Shown here: positions 27,119-35,837 of the stretch, one piece after another | Numbering within the stretch: the first letter of the stretch is position 1 | Layout of the letters: every line of letters starts with the position of its first letter | Assembly: GCA_035304385.1 (NCBI GenBank) | Contig: DATGQD010000065.1 | Location: 1-64,000, forward strand | Reading direction: 5' to 3' | Length of the DNA stretch: 64,000 nucleotides | Origin: ZC4RG29 sp035304385 | Lineage (GTDB): Bacteria; Bacteroidota; Bacteroidia; Cytophagales; Cyclobacteriaceae | Translations under genes and position numbers: made by a program | The notes under the pieces: model-generated | The model's database searches: none | Seen by the model: the letters and a program-made list of their open reading frames with translations, nothing else | What the model was told of the DNA's origin: nothing

Positions 27119-27166
27119 GAAGCAGGCAGGAGTACCGCCCACTGCCCACAGCAACTGCCTACTGCT
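27108..27166. repeat. ACTGCC-type short repeat after guaB
   Basis: The 3' end of guaB and the following gap hold two oppositely oriented runs: GCAGGAAGTAGGAAGCAGGCAGG on the left and CCCACTGCCCAC..ACTGCCTACTGC on the right. The arms can pair imperfectly, so the segment may end the guaB message. Similar ACTGCC(T/C)A words recur near 20700, 36895 and 57310. Confidence 0.5.
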
Positions 27167-27254
27167 AAAAATTGGCTATTATTGTACCCCAATTTAAACT
27201 CCGCTTTTTCTGATCATTCCCACCCCGCCGTGGGGCTAGATACGGAACGACCGC

Positions 27255-29309
27255 ATGCGCGCCAAGGCCATGATACGACTGCTGTTCATGATGGGGGCCA
27301 TTACATGGCTCGGCCTGGTGTTCACCGACATTGTCGTTCTGCTCAGCACCAAGATCTCAATGGAGCCCGACATTCCTGTTTGGCTGCCTAAGCTTCTGCT
27401 GAACCTGTTCATCCTCTCACTTTTTTATTACTACAAATTCAAGATCGAGCACGACGAGGTCCTCAACTTCGTGGACTTGTTGTGGCGCGTGTTTGCCACC
27501 GGACTTATCGCCACCGTCATCTCGCTCGCACTCCGGTTGGTGAGCTACCTGTTGGGCAATACCAAGCTTGCCAACGATGTCGTCTACATCGACCTGATCT
27601 ACCTCATCAACATCGGACTCATGATCAGCTTCCTGCTCATGGCGTTTACTGCCTGGAAGCGGTTGATCCTGTATCAGAAGTCGAAATGGTTACTGCGCTT
27701 CTGGGCGTTCTTTGAATACGGTCTGCTGATCTCGCTGCTTTACAACAGTTTCAATTTTCCGAGGATCGAAGGGCTCTACATAGCCCTTTTGGTGACTTTC
27801 CTGTTAACGGGTCTTGTGTTATCGGGCAATATGAAATGGGTTGCCTATCTCAACTTCAGACAAAAGTGGACCGGCCTGCTGTTGTTGCTGCTGACAATCT
27901 TTTACCTCCTGTATGGCTTTTACACGAGCAGTTCCTACGCCTCGATCATTTCCGCTGCGTCGCCCTACTTTGCCGACTATCGCGATCACGTTTTCATCCT
28001 GTCGTTGATTTCGTTTGTCACGATCTATAGCGTCTTCTCCTTCCTGGTAATCCTGTTTAACCTGCCCACTACTTCGGTATTCGAACAGAAACTGGAGGAG
28101 GTGGTGAATTTCCAGAGGATTAGTCAGTCTATTCAAACTGAACAAAGTGAGGAAAGCGTCTATAATATTCTCCTCGAAACGTCGGTAAGTTCAGTCTTTG
28201 CCGATGCTGCCTGGCTGGAGATCACCAGCAGTGAAAAGAAACTGTACACGTATAACATTACGGAGAAAGAGGCGGCGGATATTATTGAACACCTGAACAA
28301 GCACCAGGTACGCGGCATATTGGATCAGGGCTCAGATAAGACCCGCAACCTGTCGCGTTACCTGTCCACGCTGAAGAACTCCAGGTTCCGCTCGATACTT
28401 GCTTTTCCTATTTATGTAAAGAACGAGAACATAGGCATCCTGGCACTTCTTAAAGAACTGCCGGAAGGCTTCAACCGGGAGATGACAAAAATCGTTTCCA
28501 CGTTCTCGAACCAGGCGGGCATCTCGATCGAGAACTTTCGCCTTATGGAAGAGGCGCTGCAGAACGAACGTTACAAGGAAGAACTAAAAATCGCCAAAAA
28601 CGTTCAGAAGAGTCTCCTTCCGGAAATCCTCGAGAAGAGCGAAGCTTTTGAAATCGCCGCGTTCTCTGAATCGGCGGATGAGGTAGGGGGCGACTACTAC
28701 GACACGCTTCGCATTAGCCCGGAGCAGGTAGCGCTCATTATTGCCGACGTCTCCGGCAAGGGCACTACGGCGGCCTTTCACATGTCGCAGATGAAGGGCA
28801 TTTTTCACAGCCTGGCGCAGGATTGCATTGAGCCGGCCGAGTTCCTGGTCAGGGCCAACCAAGCGCTTGTGAACTGTCTGGAGCGAGGATCGTTCATATC
28901 TGCCATTATTTTCTTGGTGAACACTGCTACCCGAACCATCCGCTATGCGCGCGGTGGACACTGCCCGGTGCTTTACTACCATGCTACTACGGACCAGGTA
29001 GCGTATTTCAAGGATAAAGGCGTGGCGCTTGGTATGATCCGGAGCCAGGCTTATCGGAATTTTGCGCGTACCTCGGAGTTTAGTTTCTCTCCGGGTGACG
29101 TGATGGTGCTCTATACGGACGGCATTACGGAGGCCAAAAATGGGAAAGGCGAGGAATTCGGCTACGACCGTCTGGCTACTATTCTGGCAGAATCGAAACA
29201 TCTTTCTGCCAGAGAGATTCAGGATCGCATTATTTCGACACTTTACAGCTTTTCTGAGTCAGAATCGCTGGATGACGACTACACCACGATGGTGGTAAAG
29301 TTTAACTAG
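27255..29309 (+). CDS. Membrane PP2C/SpoIIE-type serine phosphatase with GAF domain
   Basis: A 684-residue membrane protein. The first ~260 residues hold about seven hydrophobic segments that could sense an envelope or membrane signal. A GAF-like domain follows (about 285-430), then a PP2C-type SpoIIE/RsbU phosphatase domain (about 450-684) with metal-binding aspartates in SADEVGGDYYD, IADVSGKG and YTDGITEAKNGKGEEFG. Phosphatases of this class dephosphorylate a STAS protein to release a sigma factor. The STAS partner gene lies 33 bases downstream and the kinase just after, so this is the signal-receiving member of a partner-switching module. Confidence 0.87.
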   Translation: MRAKAMIRLLFMMGAITWLGLVFTDIVVLLSTKISMEPDIPVWLPKLLLNLFILSLFYYYKFKIEHDEVLNFVDLLWRVFATGLIATVISLALRLVSYLLGNTKLANDVVYIDLIYLINIGLMISFLLMAFTAWKRLILYQKSKWLLRFWAFFEYGLLISLLYNSFNFPRIEGLYIALLVTFLLTGLVLSGNMKWVAYLNFRQKWTGLLLLLLTIFYLLYGFYTSSSYASIISAASPYFADYRDHVFILSLISFVTIYSVFSFLVILFNLPTTSVFEQKLEEVVNFQRISQSIQTEQSEESVYNILLETSVSSVFADAAWLEITSSEKKLYTYNITEKEAADIIEHLNKHQVRGILDQGSDKTRNLSRYLSTLKNSRFRSILAFPIYVKNENIGILALLKELPEGFNREMTKIVSTFSNQAGISIENFRLMEEALQNERYKEELKIAKNVQKSLLPEILEKSEAFEIAAFSESADEVGGDYYDTLRISPEQVALIIADVSGKGTTAAFHMSQMKGIFHSLAQDCIEPAEFLVRANQALVNCLERGSFISAIIFLVNTATRTIRYARGGHCPVLYYHATTDQVAYFKDKGVALGMIRSQAYRNFARTSEFSFSPGDVMVLYTDGITEAKNGKGEEFGYDRLATILAESKHLSAREIQDRIISTLYSFSESESLDDDYTTMVVKFN

Positions 29310-29342
29310 AGAACATTACAGATTAAAAACTCGTTAACTAAC

Positions 29343-29693
29343 ATGATCCACATCAAACGATTACAGGAAGATGGAGCCGATGTCATCGCAATAATCGGCG
29401 AAATTGACGCGAGTTCTTCCATCGAGCTGGATTTGGCCATAGCCAAGAGCGTGGGGGAGGGATATGAGAAGATCCTCGTGGATTGCAGTGCGCTTGAATA
29501 CATTTCCTCGGCTGGACTGGGTGTTTTTATGTCTTACATCGATGAGTTCAAAGACAAGAAAATCGCTATGGTTCTGTTCGGCATGAGCGATAAGGTCGCC
29601 AATACCTTCCAGATATTGGGACTGGATGAGCTGCTGCACATCGCGAAGGATAAGTTGGAAGCTAAGGCAATGATCAATGAACTACAGATATAG
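29343..29693 (+). CDS. STAS domain anti-sigma factor antagonist
   Basis: A 116-residue single STAS-domain protein of the SpoIIAA/RsbV type. The phosphorylatable serine lies in LEYISSAGLGV; by alignment with the SpoIIAA DSSGLG motif it is S56. In its unphosphorylated form it should bind the anti-sigma kinase. It overlaps the next gene by 17 bases, so antagonist and kinase are made together. The target sigma factor or effector is not in the window. Confidence 0.9.
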   Translation: MIHIKRLQEDGADVIAIIGEIDASSSIELDLAIAKSVGEGYEKILVDCSALEYISSAGLGVFMSYIDEFKDKKIAMVLFGMSDKVANTFQILGLDELLHIAKDKLEAKAMINELQI

Positions 29694-30096
29694 AGTTGGA
29701 TGCAGCATTGAGAACCTGAAGGGTGTTCGCGATTTCATTCGTAAATCCCTGAAGGCCCACCATGTTCCTGATCTGGAGATCAGCGAAATGGTGCTGGCAT
29801 TGGACGAGATGTGTTCCAACCTCATGATCCATGCCCACCACTGCAATGCCAATGATCTTTTCGAGCTGCGCATCATTATAGATAAGGACAAGCCCTACAT
29901 CATCTTTGAATTGGTCGACGACGGAACGGTTTTTGACATTAACGAGTTTTGCGAACCGAGCATCGACAACATCGTTCATCAGAAGCGAAAGGGCGGCCTG
30001 GGGATTCGATTGGTCAAGTCTATCATGGACAAGATCGAATACAAAGCATCCCGAGGGCAAACTGTGTGCAGGCTCACCAAGAATATCACCAAATAA
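29677..30096 (+). CDS. Anti-sigma factor-like ATP-binding serine kinase (RsbW/SpoIIAB type)
   Basis: A 139-residue HATPase_c_2 protein. The N-box reads LDEMCSNLMIHAHH (about residues 47-60), and the nucleotide-lid glycines are in FELVDDGTVFDI and KGGLGIRLVKSI. It should phosphorylate the upstream STAS protein and, when free, inhibit an unknown partner. It starts inside the 3' end of the STAS gene. The 22-base gap to the next gene suggests that the parvulin genes belong to the same transcript. Confidence 0.85.
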   Translation: MNYRYRVGCSIENLKGVRDFIRKSLKAHHVPDLEISEMVLALDEMCSNLMIHAHHCNANDLFELRIIIDKDKPYIIFELVDDGTVFDINEFCEPSIDNIVHQKRKGGLGIRLVKSIMDKIEYKASRGQTVCRLTKNITK

Positions 30097-30117
30097 ATCC
30101 TACGGAATCGGCAGCTC

Positions 30118-32070
30118 ATGACACGAATGTTCTGCATCCTGATCATCGGCAGCCTCGCATGGCCAGCCGCAGGCCAGGATCAAGGCAAGCGGCAAAGAAG
30201 CCGCGACATTCTTTTCGAAGTCAATAACCGGAAGGTCACGTCGGAAGAGTTTATCTACCTCTACCGAAAAAACCATCAGTCCACCTCGGGATACACCGCC
30301 GCTGACATCAACGAGTATCTCGATTTGTTCGTAAACTTCAAACTCAAGGTCGAGGAGGCTCGCAGTCGTGGTATGGATACTACCGCGGCGTTTCTTTCAG
30401 AGTATCGTGGTTACCGAAACGAATTGCTCAAACCTTATCTGCCCGACAGCAGGATCATGGACAGCCTGGTCACCCAGGCATACGACCGCATGAAAGAAGA
30501 GGTGCGTGCTTCCCATCTTCTGATTAGCCTCCCGGCCGATGCTGCACCTGGGGATACATTACGTGCCTACAACCGCGCACTGGAGATCAGGGAATCGGTG
30601 CGCGCCGGTGAGGATTTCGGATCGCTCGCCGCCGCCTACAGCGACGATCCGCAGGCGAAATCCAGTGGCGGCGACCTGGGATTCTTCACCGCTCTCCAAA
30701 TGGTACATCCGTTCGAGACGGCAGCTTACGAGGCGAAGCCCGGTGAACTTGTCGGACCGGTCCGCACTCAGTTCGGATATCACCTCATCAAGGTAACAGA
30801 CCGGCGACCGGCCCGCGGACAAGTGGCGGTCTCGCATATTATGCTTCGCACCGGGGGTGAGCGCGACTCGACGGAGGTTCGGGAAAAAATATTCAACCTG
30901 TACGATCAACTTATGGCCGGCGCCTCCTGGGATGAACTTTGCGCCGAGTATTCTGAAGATCCCGGATCCAAAAGCAAAGGAGGATCATTGCCGCCGTTTG
31001 GTGTCGGGGCCATGGCCGCTGTTCCGAATTTCGAACGTGTGGCCTTTTCGCTCCGGCCGGGCGATATATCGGATCCCTTCCAAACGGCATACGGATGGCA
31101 CATTCTCCGGGTCGACCAAAAGATGCCCCTACCGTCCTTCGAGGAGATGAAACCTACCCTGCGCAACCGCATCGCAAGTGATGGTCGCTTCGAAGCGTTG
31201 CGCGACGCGTGGATGGAGAAACTCCGGAATGACTATAGTTTCTCCGAACGGATACCCGTGAAGGACGCATTGTTCACGCTTTCGGACTCACTCATACGCA
31301 AGGGCAAGTGGCATCCTGTGCCGGAAGCCTTAACGTCGCAAACCCTCTTCGCCCTGGATGCACAGCATTTCACGGTAAGCAGCTTCGAGGCCTATGTCCG
31401 GCGACAGACGATTCCGGCAGCGGAGGCACCCCGACACGCGCTGGAACGCCTCTATGATCAGTTTGTCGAAGAATCCCTAATGGACGCGGTCAGCCGGGCC
31501 GTAGCTGCCAGCAAACCGGAGTTCCGGATGCTCGACAATGAATATTACGAAGGGATTTTGTTGTTCGATATTATGGAAAAGGAGGTGTGGAACCGGGCCG
31601 TAGAAGATACAGCGGGCCAGGCAGCCTTTTTCAAGGCGAACCGGTCCAGATACATGGCGGGGAGAAGGGCGAAGGCAACTATTTACGCGTCTCCCGACTC
31701 TATGGTGATGCGGCACCTCCGGGACTTGGCAGCTTCCGGCGATACGGCGGCCTTAAAAGGATATGCGGAAAAGCATGGAATACGGTCAGAACAAGGACTT
31801 TTTGAGGAGGGTGACCGTGAAGCGCTGAAGGGGGTGCCCTGGACGCCGGGCCTGCATTCCGCTCAAAACAAGGGAATGTATTACCTTGCGTGGATTTTCG
31901 AAATACTGCCTCCGGGCGAAAAAACGTTGGATGAGGCAAGGGCAAATGTAACTGCCGACTACCAAAACGAGCTCGAACAGCGGTGGATCCGGCAATTGCG
32001 GAAAAAATATCCGGTCAAGATCAATGATAAAGCAAAGCGGTACGTACTGGATCAGCTTCAAAAGCGTTAG
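30118..32070 (+). CDS. Periplasmic peptidyl-prolyl isomerase with two parvulin domains
   Basis: A 650-residue exported foldase. A signal peptide (residues 1-20, ending PAAGQ) is followed by a SurA_N-like helical region and two parvulin domains at about 128-230 and 237-335, each with the typical GGDLGFF or GGSLPPFG turn, QFGYHLIKV or AYGWHILRV, and a leading ASHLL or VSHIM strand. The C-terminal ~300 residues are helical and not recognised. Such proteins help outer-membrane proteins fold. It overlaps the next gene by 47 bases, and three similar genes follow one another here. Confidence 0.85.
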   Translation: MTRMFCILIIGSLAWPAAGQDQGKRQRSRDILFEVNNRKVTSEEFIYLYRKNHQSTSGYTAADINEYLDLFVNFKLKVEEARSRGMDTTAAFLSEYRGYRNELLKPYLPDSRIMDSLVTQAYDRMKEEVRASHLLISLPADAAPGDTLRAYNRALEIRESVRAGEDFGSLAAAYSDDPQAKSSGGDLGFFTALQMVHPFETAAYEAKPGELVGPVRTQFGYHLIKVTDRRPARGQVAVSHIMLRTGGERDSTEVREKIFNLYDQLMAGASWDELCAEYSEDPGSKSKGGSLPPFGVGAMAAVPNFERVAFSLRPGDISDPFQTAYGWHILRVDQKMPLPSFEEMKPTLRNRIASDGRFEALRDAWMEKLRNDYSFSERIPVKDALFTLSDSLIRKGKWHPVPEALTSQTLFALDAQHFTVSSFEAYVRRQTIPAAEAPRHALERLYDQFVEESLMDAVSRAVAASKPEFRMLDNEYYEGILLFDIMEKEVWNRAVEDTAGQAAFFKANRSRYMAGRRAKATIYASPDSMVMRHLRDLAASGDTAALKGYAEKHGIRSEQGLFEEGDREALKGVPWTPGLHSAQNKGMYYLAWIFEILPPGEKTLDEARANVTADYQNELEQRWIRQLRKKYPVKINDKAKRYVLDQLQKR

Positions 32071-32917
32071 CCTGGCCCTGATCGCACTGGTCGCTTTTTC
32101 GTGCCAATGGATGGACCGCAACCGCGCTTCCGACCATGAGGGGCGAACTCCGGTGGCGAGGGTCAACAACGCCTATCTGTACAAGGATGAGTTGGCCGGT
32201 ATCGTCTCCAATGGCACGTCGAGGGAGGACAGTATCTCCCGGGTTCAGTCGTATGTAAACAGTTGGATCCGGAAGCAGCTCCTGATTCAGGAAGCTACCC
32301 GTAAGATGGACATCAACGAGGCTGCCGTGGAACGGAAGATACTGGACTATCGCTATAGCATCATAGCGTACGAGTACCAGAACTCCTACATTAAGCAACA
32401 CCTGGACACGGTGGTTGCTGATGCCGACATTGAAGAGTACTACAAGAACAACATCGATAACTTCGTCCTGAAACAGAACATTGTGAAGGCCACTTACATC
32501 AAAGTTCCCAAGAGCGCGCCCCGGACGCAACGCATTAAGGAGCTGATGTTTTCCGGCAGGGAGGAAGACAGGAACGAGTTGAAGTCGTATTGTCTGAGTT
32601 TTTCGGCGGCACATCACCTGGTGGATACGGCGTGGATCGCTTTCGATGAGTTGGTGCGCAATTCCCCCATGATTGAAATTCCGAATAAGATAGAATTTCT
32701 CAAGTCTAACCCGTATTACGAAGCCAACGACCCCAACTACCTTTACTTCCTTAAAGTGAATGAGTACAGGGTGTCCGATAATGTTTCACCACTGGAATTC
32801 GTGAAGGATGAGATCCGCAATATTCTGCTGAACAAGAGAAAAGTGGAACTCGCAAAGAAACTGGAAGACGACGTGTACCGGGAGGCCGAGGGAAATAAAG
32901 ATTTTGAAATTTATTGA
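32024..32917 (+). CDS. SurA-like lipoprotein without a recognisable parvulin domain
   Basis: A 297-residue protein with a lipoprotein signal ending LVAFSC (lipidated Cys at about 27). The N-terminal part (VARVNNAYLYKDELAGIV and the following helices) matches the SurA/PpiC N-terminal chaperone fold. The middle, where a parvulin domain should be, lacks the GGDLG and YGxHI motifs, so isomerase activity is doubtful. The gene begins inside the previous parvulin gene and ends nine bases before the next SurA gene, so it is the middle of a coupled trio. A chaperone or scaffold role is inferred. Confidence 0.7.
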   Translation: MIKQSGTYWISFKSVSLALIALVAFSCQWMDRNRASDHEGRTPVARVNNAYLYKDELAGIVSNGTSREDSISRVQSYVNSWIRKQLLIQEATRKMDINEAAVERKILDYRYSIIAYEYQNSYIKQHLDTVVADADIEEYYKNNIDNFVLKQNIVKATYIKVPKSAPRTQRIKELMFSGREEDRNELKSYCLSFSAAHHLVDTAWIAFDELVRNSPMIEIPNKIEFLKSNPYYEANDPNYLYFLKVNEYRVSDNVSPLEFVKDEIRNILLNKRKVELAKKLEDDVYREAEGNKDFEIY

Positions 32918-32925
32918 TCGTTGCT

Positions 32926-34269
32926 ATGAATAGAGTTTTGAGTGTGTGGAGTCTGGTGACGCTTCTGGCGTTAGGCAGTGTACCCGCCTTCGGCCAGGAT
33001 GATCCATATGTCATCGATGAGATCATAGCGAAGGTGGATAATTACATCGTGCTGAAATCGGAGCTGGACCGCGCCTACCTGGATTACCTGGCCAATGGGG
33101 GACGTCCGGGCGAGGAAACGCGTTGTCAGTTTCTGGCGTTGCTCATCCGCAACAAGCTGATGATGGCCAAAGCAGAAATCGATTCTGTTGTGGTGCTTGA
33201 TGAGGAGGTGGATGCCAACACGCAAAGTCGTATCAATATGATCCTGGCGCAATCCGGCAATTCAGCCCAGCAGCTGGAAGCGATTTACGGAAAGAGCATG
33301 GAACAAATCCGCATGGAGCTCCGCGACCAGATCAAGGAACAGATGGTCGTGCGGGAAATGGAGCGGACCATTTCCGCCGACATTGCTGTGACCCCGGCCG
33401 AAGTGAGGCGCTTCTTCGCAAGGATTCCTGAGGACTCGCTGCCCTACTTTTCCGCCGAGGTCGAGGTGGCGCAAATTGTGCGAAAGGCTAAAGTAAACGA
33501 AGAACAAAAGAACGCGACAAGACTGGAACTGGTTGCTATCCGCGACAGGATATTAAAGGGTGCGGATTTTACCGAGCTGGCGAAACAGCATTCAGACGAT
33601 CCCAGCGTAACGTACAACGGGGGAGATATGGGCTGGGTTGGCCGGGGTCAAATGGTGCCCGAGTACGAGGCCATGGCCTTCCGCCTGGAGAAAAATGAGA
33701 TATCGCAGCCCTTCGAAACCCAGTATGGGTTTCATATTATGCAACTCCTCGACCGCAGGGGCAATGAGTATCATTCCCGGCATATTCTGATATCCCCGGA
33801 ACCGTCCGAGGAAGATGTGCAGGATGCTATTGTTTTTCTGGATAGTATTCGAACGTTAATCATCAACGACAGCCTGACGTTCCAAAAAGCCGCGCGCGAG
33901 TTCTCGGATGATGTGTTAACGAAAGGCGACGGAGGGTTTTTCACGGACAGCGAAGGTAGCTTGCGTATACCGGTGGACGAACTTGATCCCTACGTGTTCC
34001 TGACCATCGACTCGATGAAGGTGGGCAATATTTCAGCCCCCATCGCGTACCGGACGGATGATGGCAAGCAGGCCGCCCGGATACTGTACTATAAGTCGAG
34101 ATTAGGACCCCACGAGGCGTCACTCGACCAGGATTGGCAGCGCATCCAGGCCGCCGCACTCAATGAGAAGAAAAACAGGCTGCTTCAGAGGTGGTTTGAA
34201 AAGGCGCGACACGATGTGTTTATCGACATCGATGAGGCCTATGATTATTGTGGAATATTAGATCAGTGA
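32926..34269 (+). CDS. surA: SurA-type periplasmic chaperone / peptidyl-prolyl isomerase
   Basis: A 447-residue exported protein. The ATG at 32926 gives a signal peptide (residues 1-23, ending PAFGQ); an upstream in-frame TTG was not used. The SurA N-terminal domain starts IDEIIAKVDNYIVLKSEL. Two parvulin domains follow at about 170-275 and 280-390, the first with GGDMGWVGRGQM and YGFHIMQLLDRR. This is the layout of SurA, the main chaperone for beta-barrel outer-membrane proteins. It is last in the parvulin trio, three bases before moxR. Confidence 0.88.
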   Translation: MNRVLSVWSLVTLLALGSVPAFGQDDPYVIDEIIAKVDNYIVLKSELDRAYLDYLANGGRPGEETRCQFLALLIRNKLMMAKAEIDSVVVLDEEVDANTQSRINMILAQSGNSAQQLEAIYGKSMEQIRMELRDQIKEQMVVREMERTISADIAVTPAEVRRFFARIPEDSLPYFSAEVEVAQIVRKAKVNEEQKNATRLELVAIRDRILKGADFTELAKQHSDDPSVTYNGGDMGWVGRGQMVPEYEAMAFRLEKNEISQPFETQYGFHIMQLLDRRGNEYHSRHILISPEPSEEDVQDAIVFLDSIRTLIINDSLTFQKAAREFSDDVLTKGDGGFFTDSEGSLRIPVDELDPYVFLTIDSMKVGNISAPIAYRTDDGKQAARILYYKSRLGPHEASLDQDWQRIQAAALNEKKNRLLQRWFEKARHDVFIDIDEAYDYCGILDQ

Positions 34270-34272
34270 TCG

Positions 34273-35229
34273 ATGGGAAAGTATGTATCCGACGTGGAGG
34301 CCGCTGACGCACTGGCCACCGCATACAAGAACCTGAAGGAAGAGATCGGAAAAGTCGTCATCGGGCAGCACGAAGTCATACGTCTTGTGCTGACCGGCAT
34401 CTTCTGTCACGGGCACTCCCTCCTTGTCGGTGTACCGGGGCTGGCCAAAACCCTTCTCGTGCAGACCATCGCGCAGGCGCTGGATCTGGAATTCAAGAGG
34501 ATCCAGTTTACCCCTGACCTGATGCCTTCCGATATCCTCGGCGCGGAAACGATGGATAAGGAACGGAATTTCAAATTCGTCAAGGGACCGGTGTTCGCCA
34601 ATATTATCCTGGCTGACGAAATTAACCGCACGCCTCCCAAAACACAGGCGGCGCTGCTCGAAGCCATGCAGGAGTATGCCGTGACGACCGCTGGACAGCG
34701 GTTCGAATTGCCGCATCCGTTCTTTGTATTGGCCACCCAGAACCCCATAGAACAAGAAGGAACCTATCCCCTGCCTGAAGCACAGCTCGACCGTTTCATG
34801 TTCAACATCCTGCTGACTTACCCGACACCAGCCGAAGAGATGGAGGTGGTGAAGGCGACAACCGGAGATGTAATGAACCAGGTCAGTACGGTGTTGAGTG
34901 GGGAGGACATCGAAAACTTTCAGCAACTCGTCCGCAAGGTACCGGTGCCTGACAACGTCATCGAATATGCGGTGGCCCTTGCCAACCGGACCCGCCCCGG
35001 GGGCTCATTCTTCGCTACAGAATATCTCGAATGGGGTGCCGGGCCCCGTGCTTCGCAATACCTCGTCCTCGGCGCCAAGTGCAATGCCCTCCTCGACGGA
35101 AAATATTCACCGGATATCGAAGACGTGCAATCTATCGCCAAGCCTGTCCTCCGCCATCGTATTGTTCGAAACTTCAAAGCAGAAGCTGAAGGGATTGGCG
35201 TGGATGATATTATCGAGAAGATTATTTAA
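34273..35229 (+). CDS. MoxR family AAA+ ATPase
   Basis: MoxR ATPases act as chaperones that mature protein complexes, usually with VWA-domain partners. The 318-residue protein has the atypical Walker A GVPGLAKTLL (about residues 55-64), Walker B LADEINRTPPKTQAALLEAM, the sensor 1 segment LATQNPIEQEGTYPLPEAQL and the AAA_lid C-terminus. The usual DUF58 and VWA partner genes do not follow; the next gene is convergent, behind a palindromic repeat. It is tightly linked to surA, suggesting a shared envelope role. Confidence 0.92.
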   Translation: MGKYVSDVEAADALATAYKNLKEEIGKVVIGQHEVIRLVLTGIFCHGHSLLVGVPGLAKTLLVQTIAQALDLEFKRIQFTPDLMPSDILGAETMDKERNFKFVKGPVFANIILADEINRTPPKTQAALLEAMQEYAVTTAGQRFELPHPFFVLATQNPIEQEGTYPLPEAQLDRFMFNILLTYPTPAEEMEVVKATTGDVMNQVSTVLSGEDIENFQQLVRKVPVPDNVIEYAVALANRTRPGGSFFATEYLEWGAGPRASQYLVLGAKCNALLDGKYSPDIEDVQSIAKPVLRHRIVRNFKAEAEGIGVDDIIEKII

Positions 35230-35355
35230 TTGTCTGATCAGGATTTGTAGGATTAAGGGATTGGTAGGATGTAGGTTTAAAGGATAGATAGGATCCTCTA
35301 ATCCTCCAAAATCCTTATCCTATTCATCCTCTAATCCTACGAATCCTAATCCAGA
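35230..35355. repeat. Palindromic pair of AGGAT-type dispersed repeats (likely bidirectional terminator)
   Basis: Positions 35231-35272 carry one copy of the AGGAT repeat and positions 35311-35355 an inverted copy; reverse-complemented, the second also matches positions 53-97. The two arms can form a long imperfect hairpin with a shorter inverted repeat around GGATCC at its centre. The element fills the whole gap between the convergent moxR and lipoprotein genes, so it is placed to end both transcripts. Confidence 0.75.
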
Positions 35356-35802
35356 CTACTGCCCCACAATCTCATCCGTAATCGTCAATATCTCTGCATC
35401 CACCTTTGTTCTGTACCGGCGCAACGGGCGCCACGCCACACCGCCTAACGGTGATCCGTCGGCGAAGCTGAAGGTGGATCCGCAGCAGGGGTCAAACATG
35501 TAGAGTTGTGATATGTGAACGTCGACCGTGGCACACGCCTCATTCGGCTGAAAAGAACAATTCCGTTCGTAGGCGATATAGGTGGTCGCGTTTACGCGGT
35601 ACAGGATGATACCACGAACGCCGCCGTCGATGGGCATCGACCCGCCATCAAACTTGAGCGCGACGTATTCAGGAAGGTTGAGGTTGATATAGATCTCACT
35701 GAATGGTACGAACGGTATGGGGTCGTCGCCCGGGTCTGGCGAACAGCTGCCGACAAAGATCAGCCCGGCCAGGATGAGGGATCGTACAATGCGGACAGCC
35801 AT
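35356..35802 (-). CDS. Small Rieske-like lipoprotein lacking cluster histidines
   Basis: A 148-residue lipoprotein with a signal ending FVGSC (Cys at about 20). The chain contains four cysteines in YERNCSFQPNEACATV and FDPCCGSTFSFADGSPLGG. The spacing and the following GxxxWRPLRRYRTKVD resemble the Rieske fold, where CxH and CxxH bind a 2Fe-2S cluster. Here the histidines are missing, so cluster binding is unlikely and disulfides are more plausible. The ATG was preferred over an in-frame TTG four codons earlier. Function is unknown; it lies 35 bases downstream of pheS on the same strand. Confidence 0.6.
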   Translation of the reverse strand: MAVRIVRSLILAGLIFVGSCSPDPGDDPIPFVPFSEIYINLNLPEYVALKFDGGSMPIDGGVRGIILYRVNATTYIAYERNCSFQPNEACATVDVHISQLYMFDPCCGSTFSFADGSPLGGVAWRPLRRYRTKVDAEILTITDEIVGQ

Positions 35803-35837
35803 GTGGGTAAACAACGGTGGAGCCGGCGTATTTATTC

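Noticed and set aside
35230..35355. Possible CRISPR-like repeat array
   Set aside because: The repeats are two inverted copies with short internal words, not direct repeats with unique spacers, and no cas gene is present.
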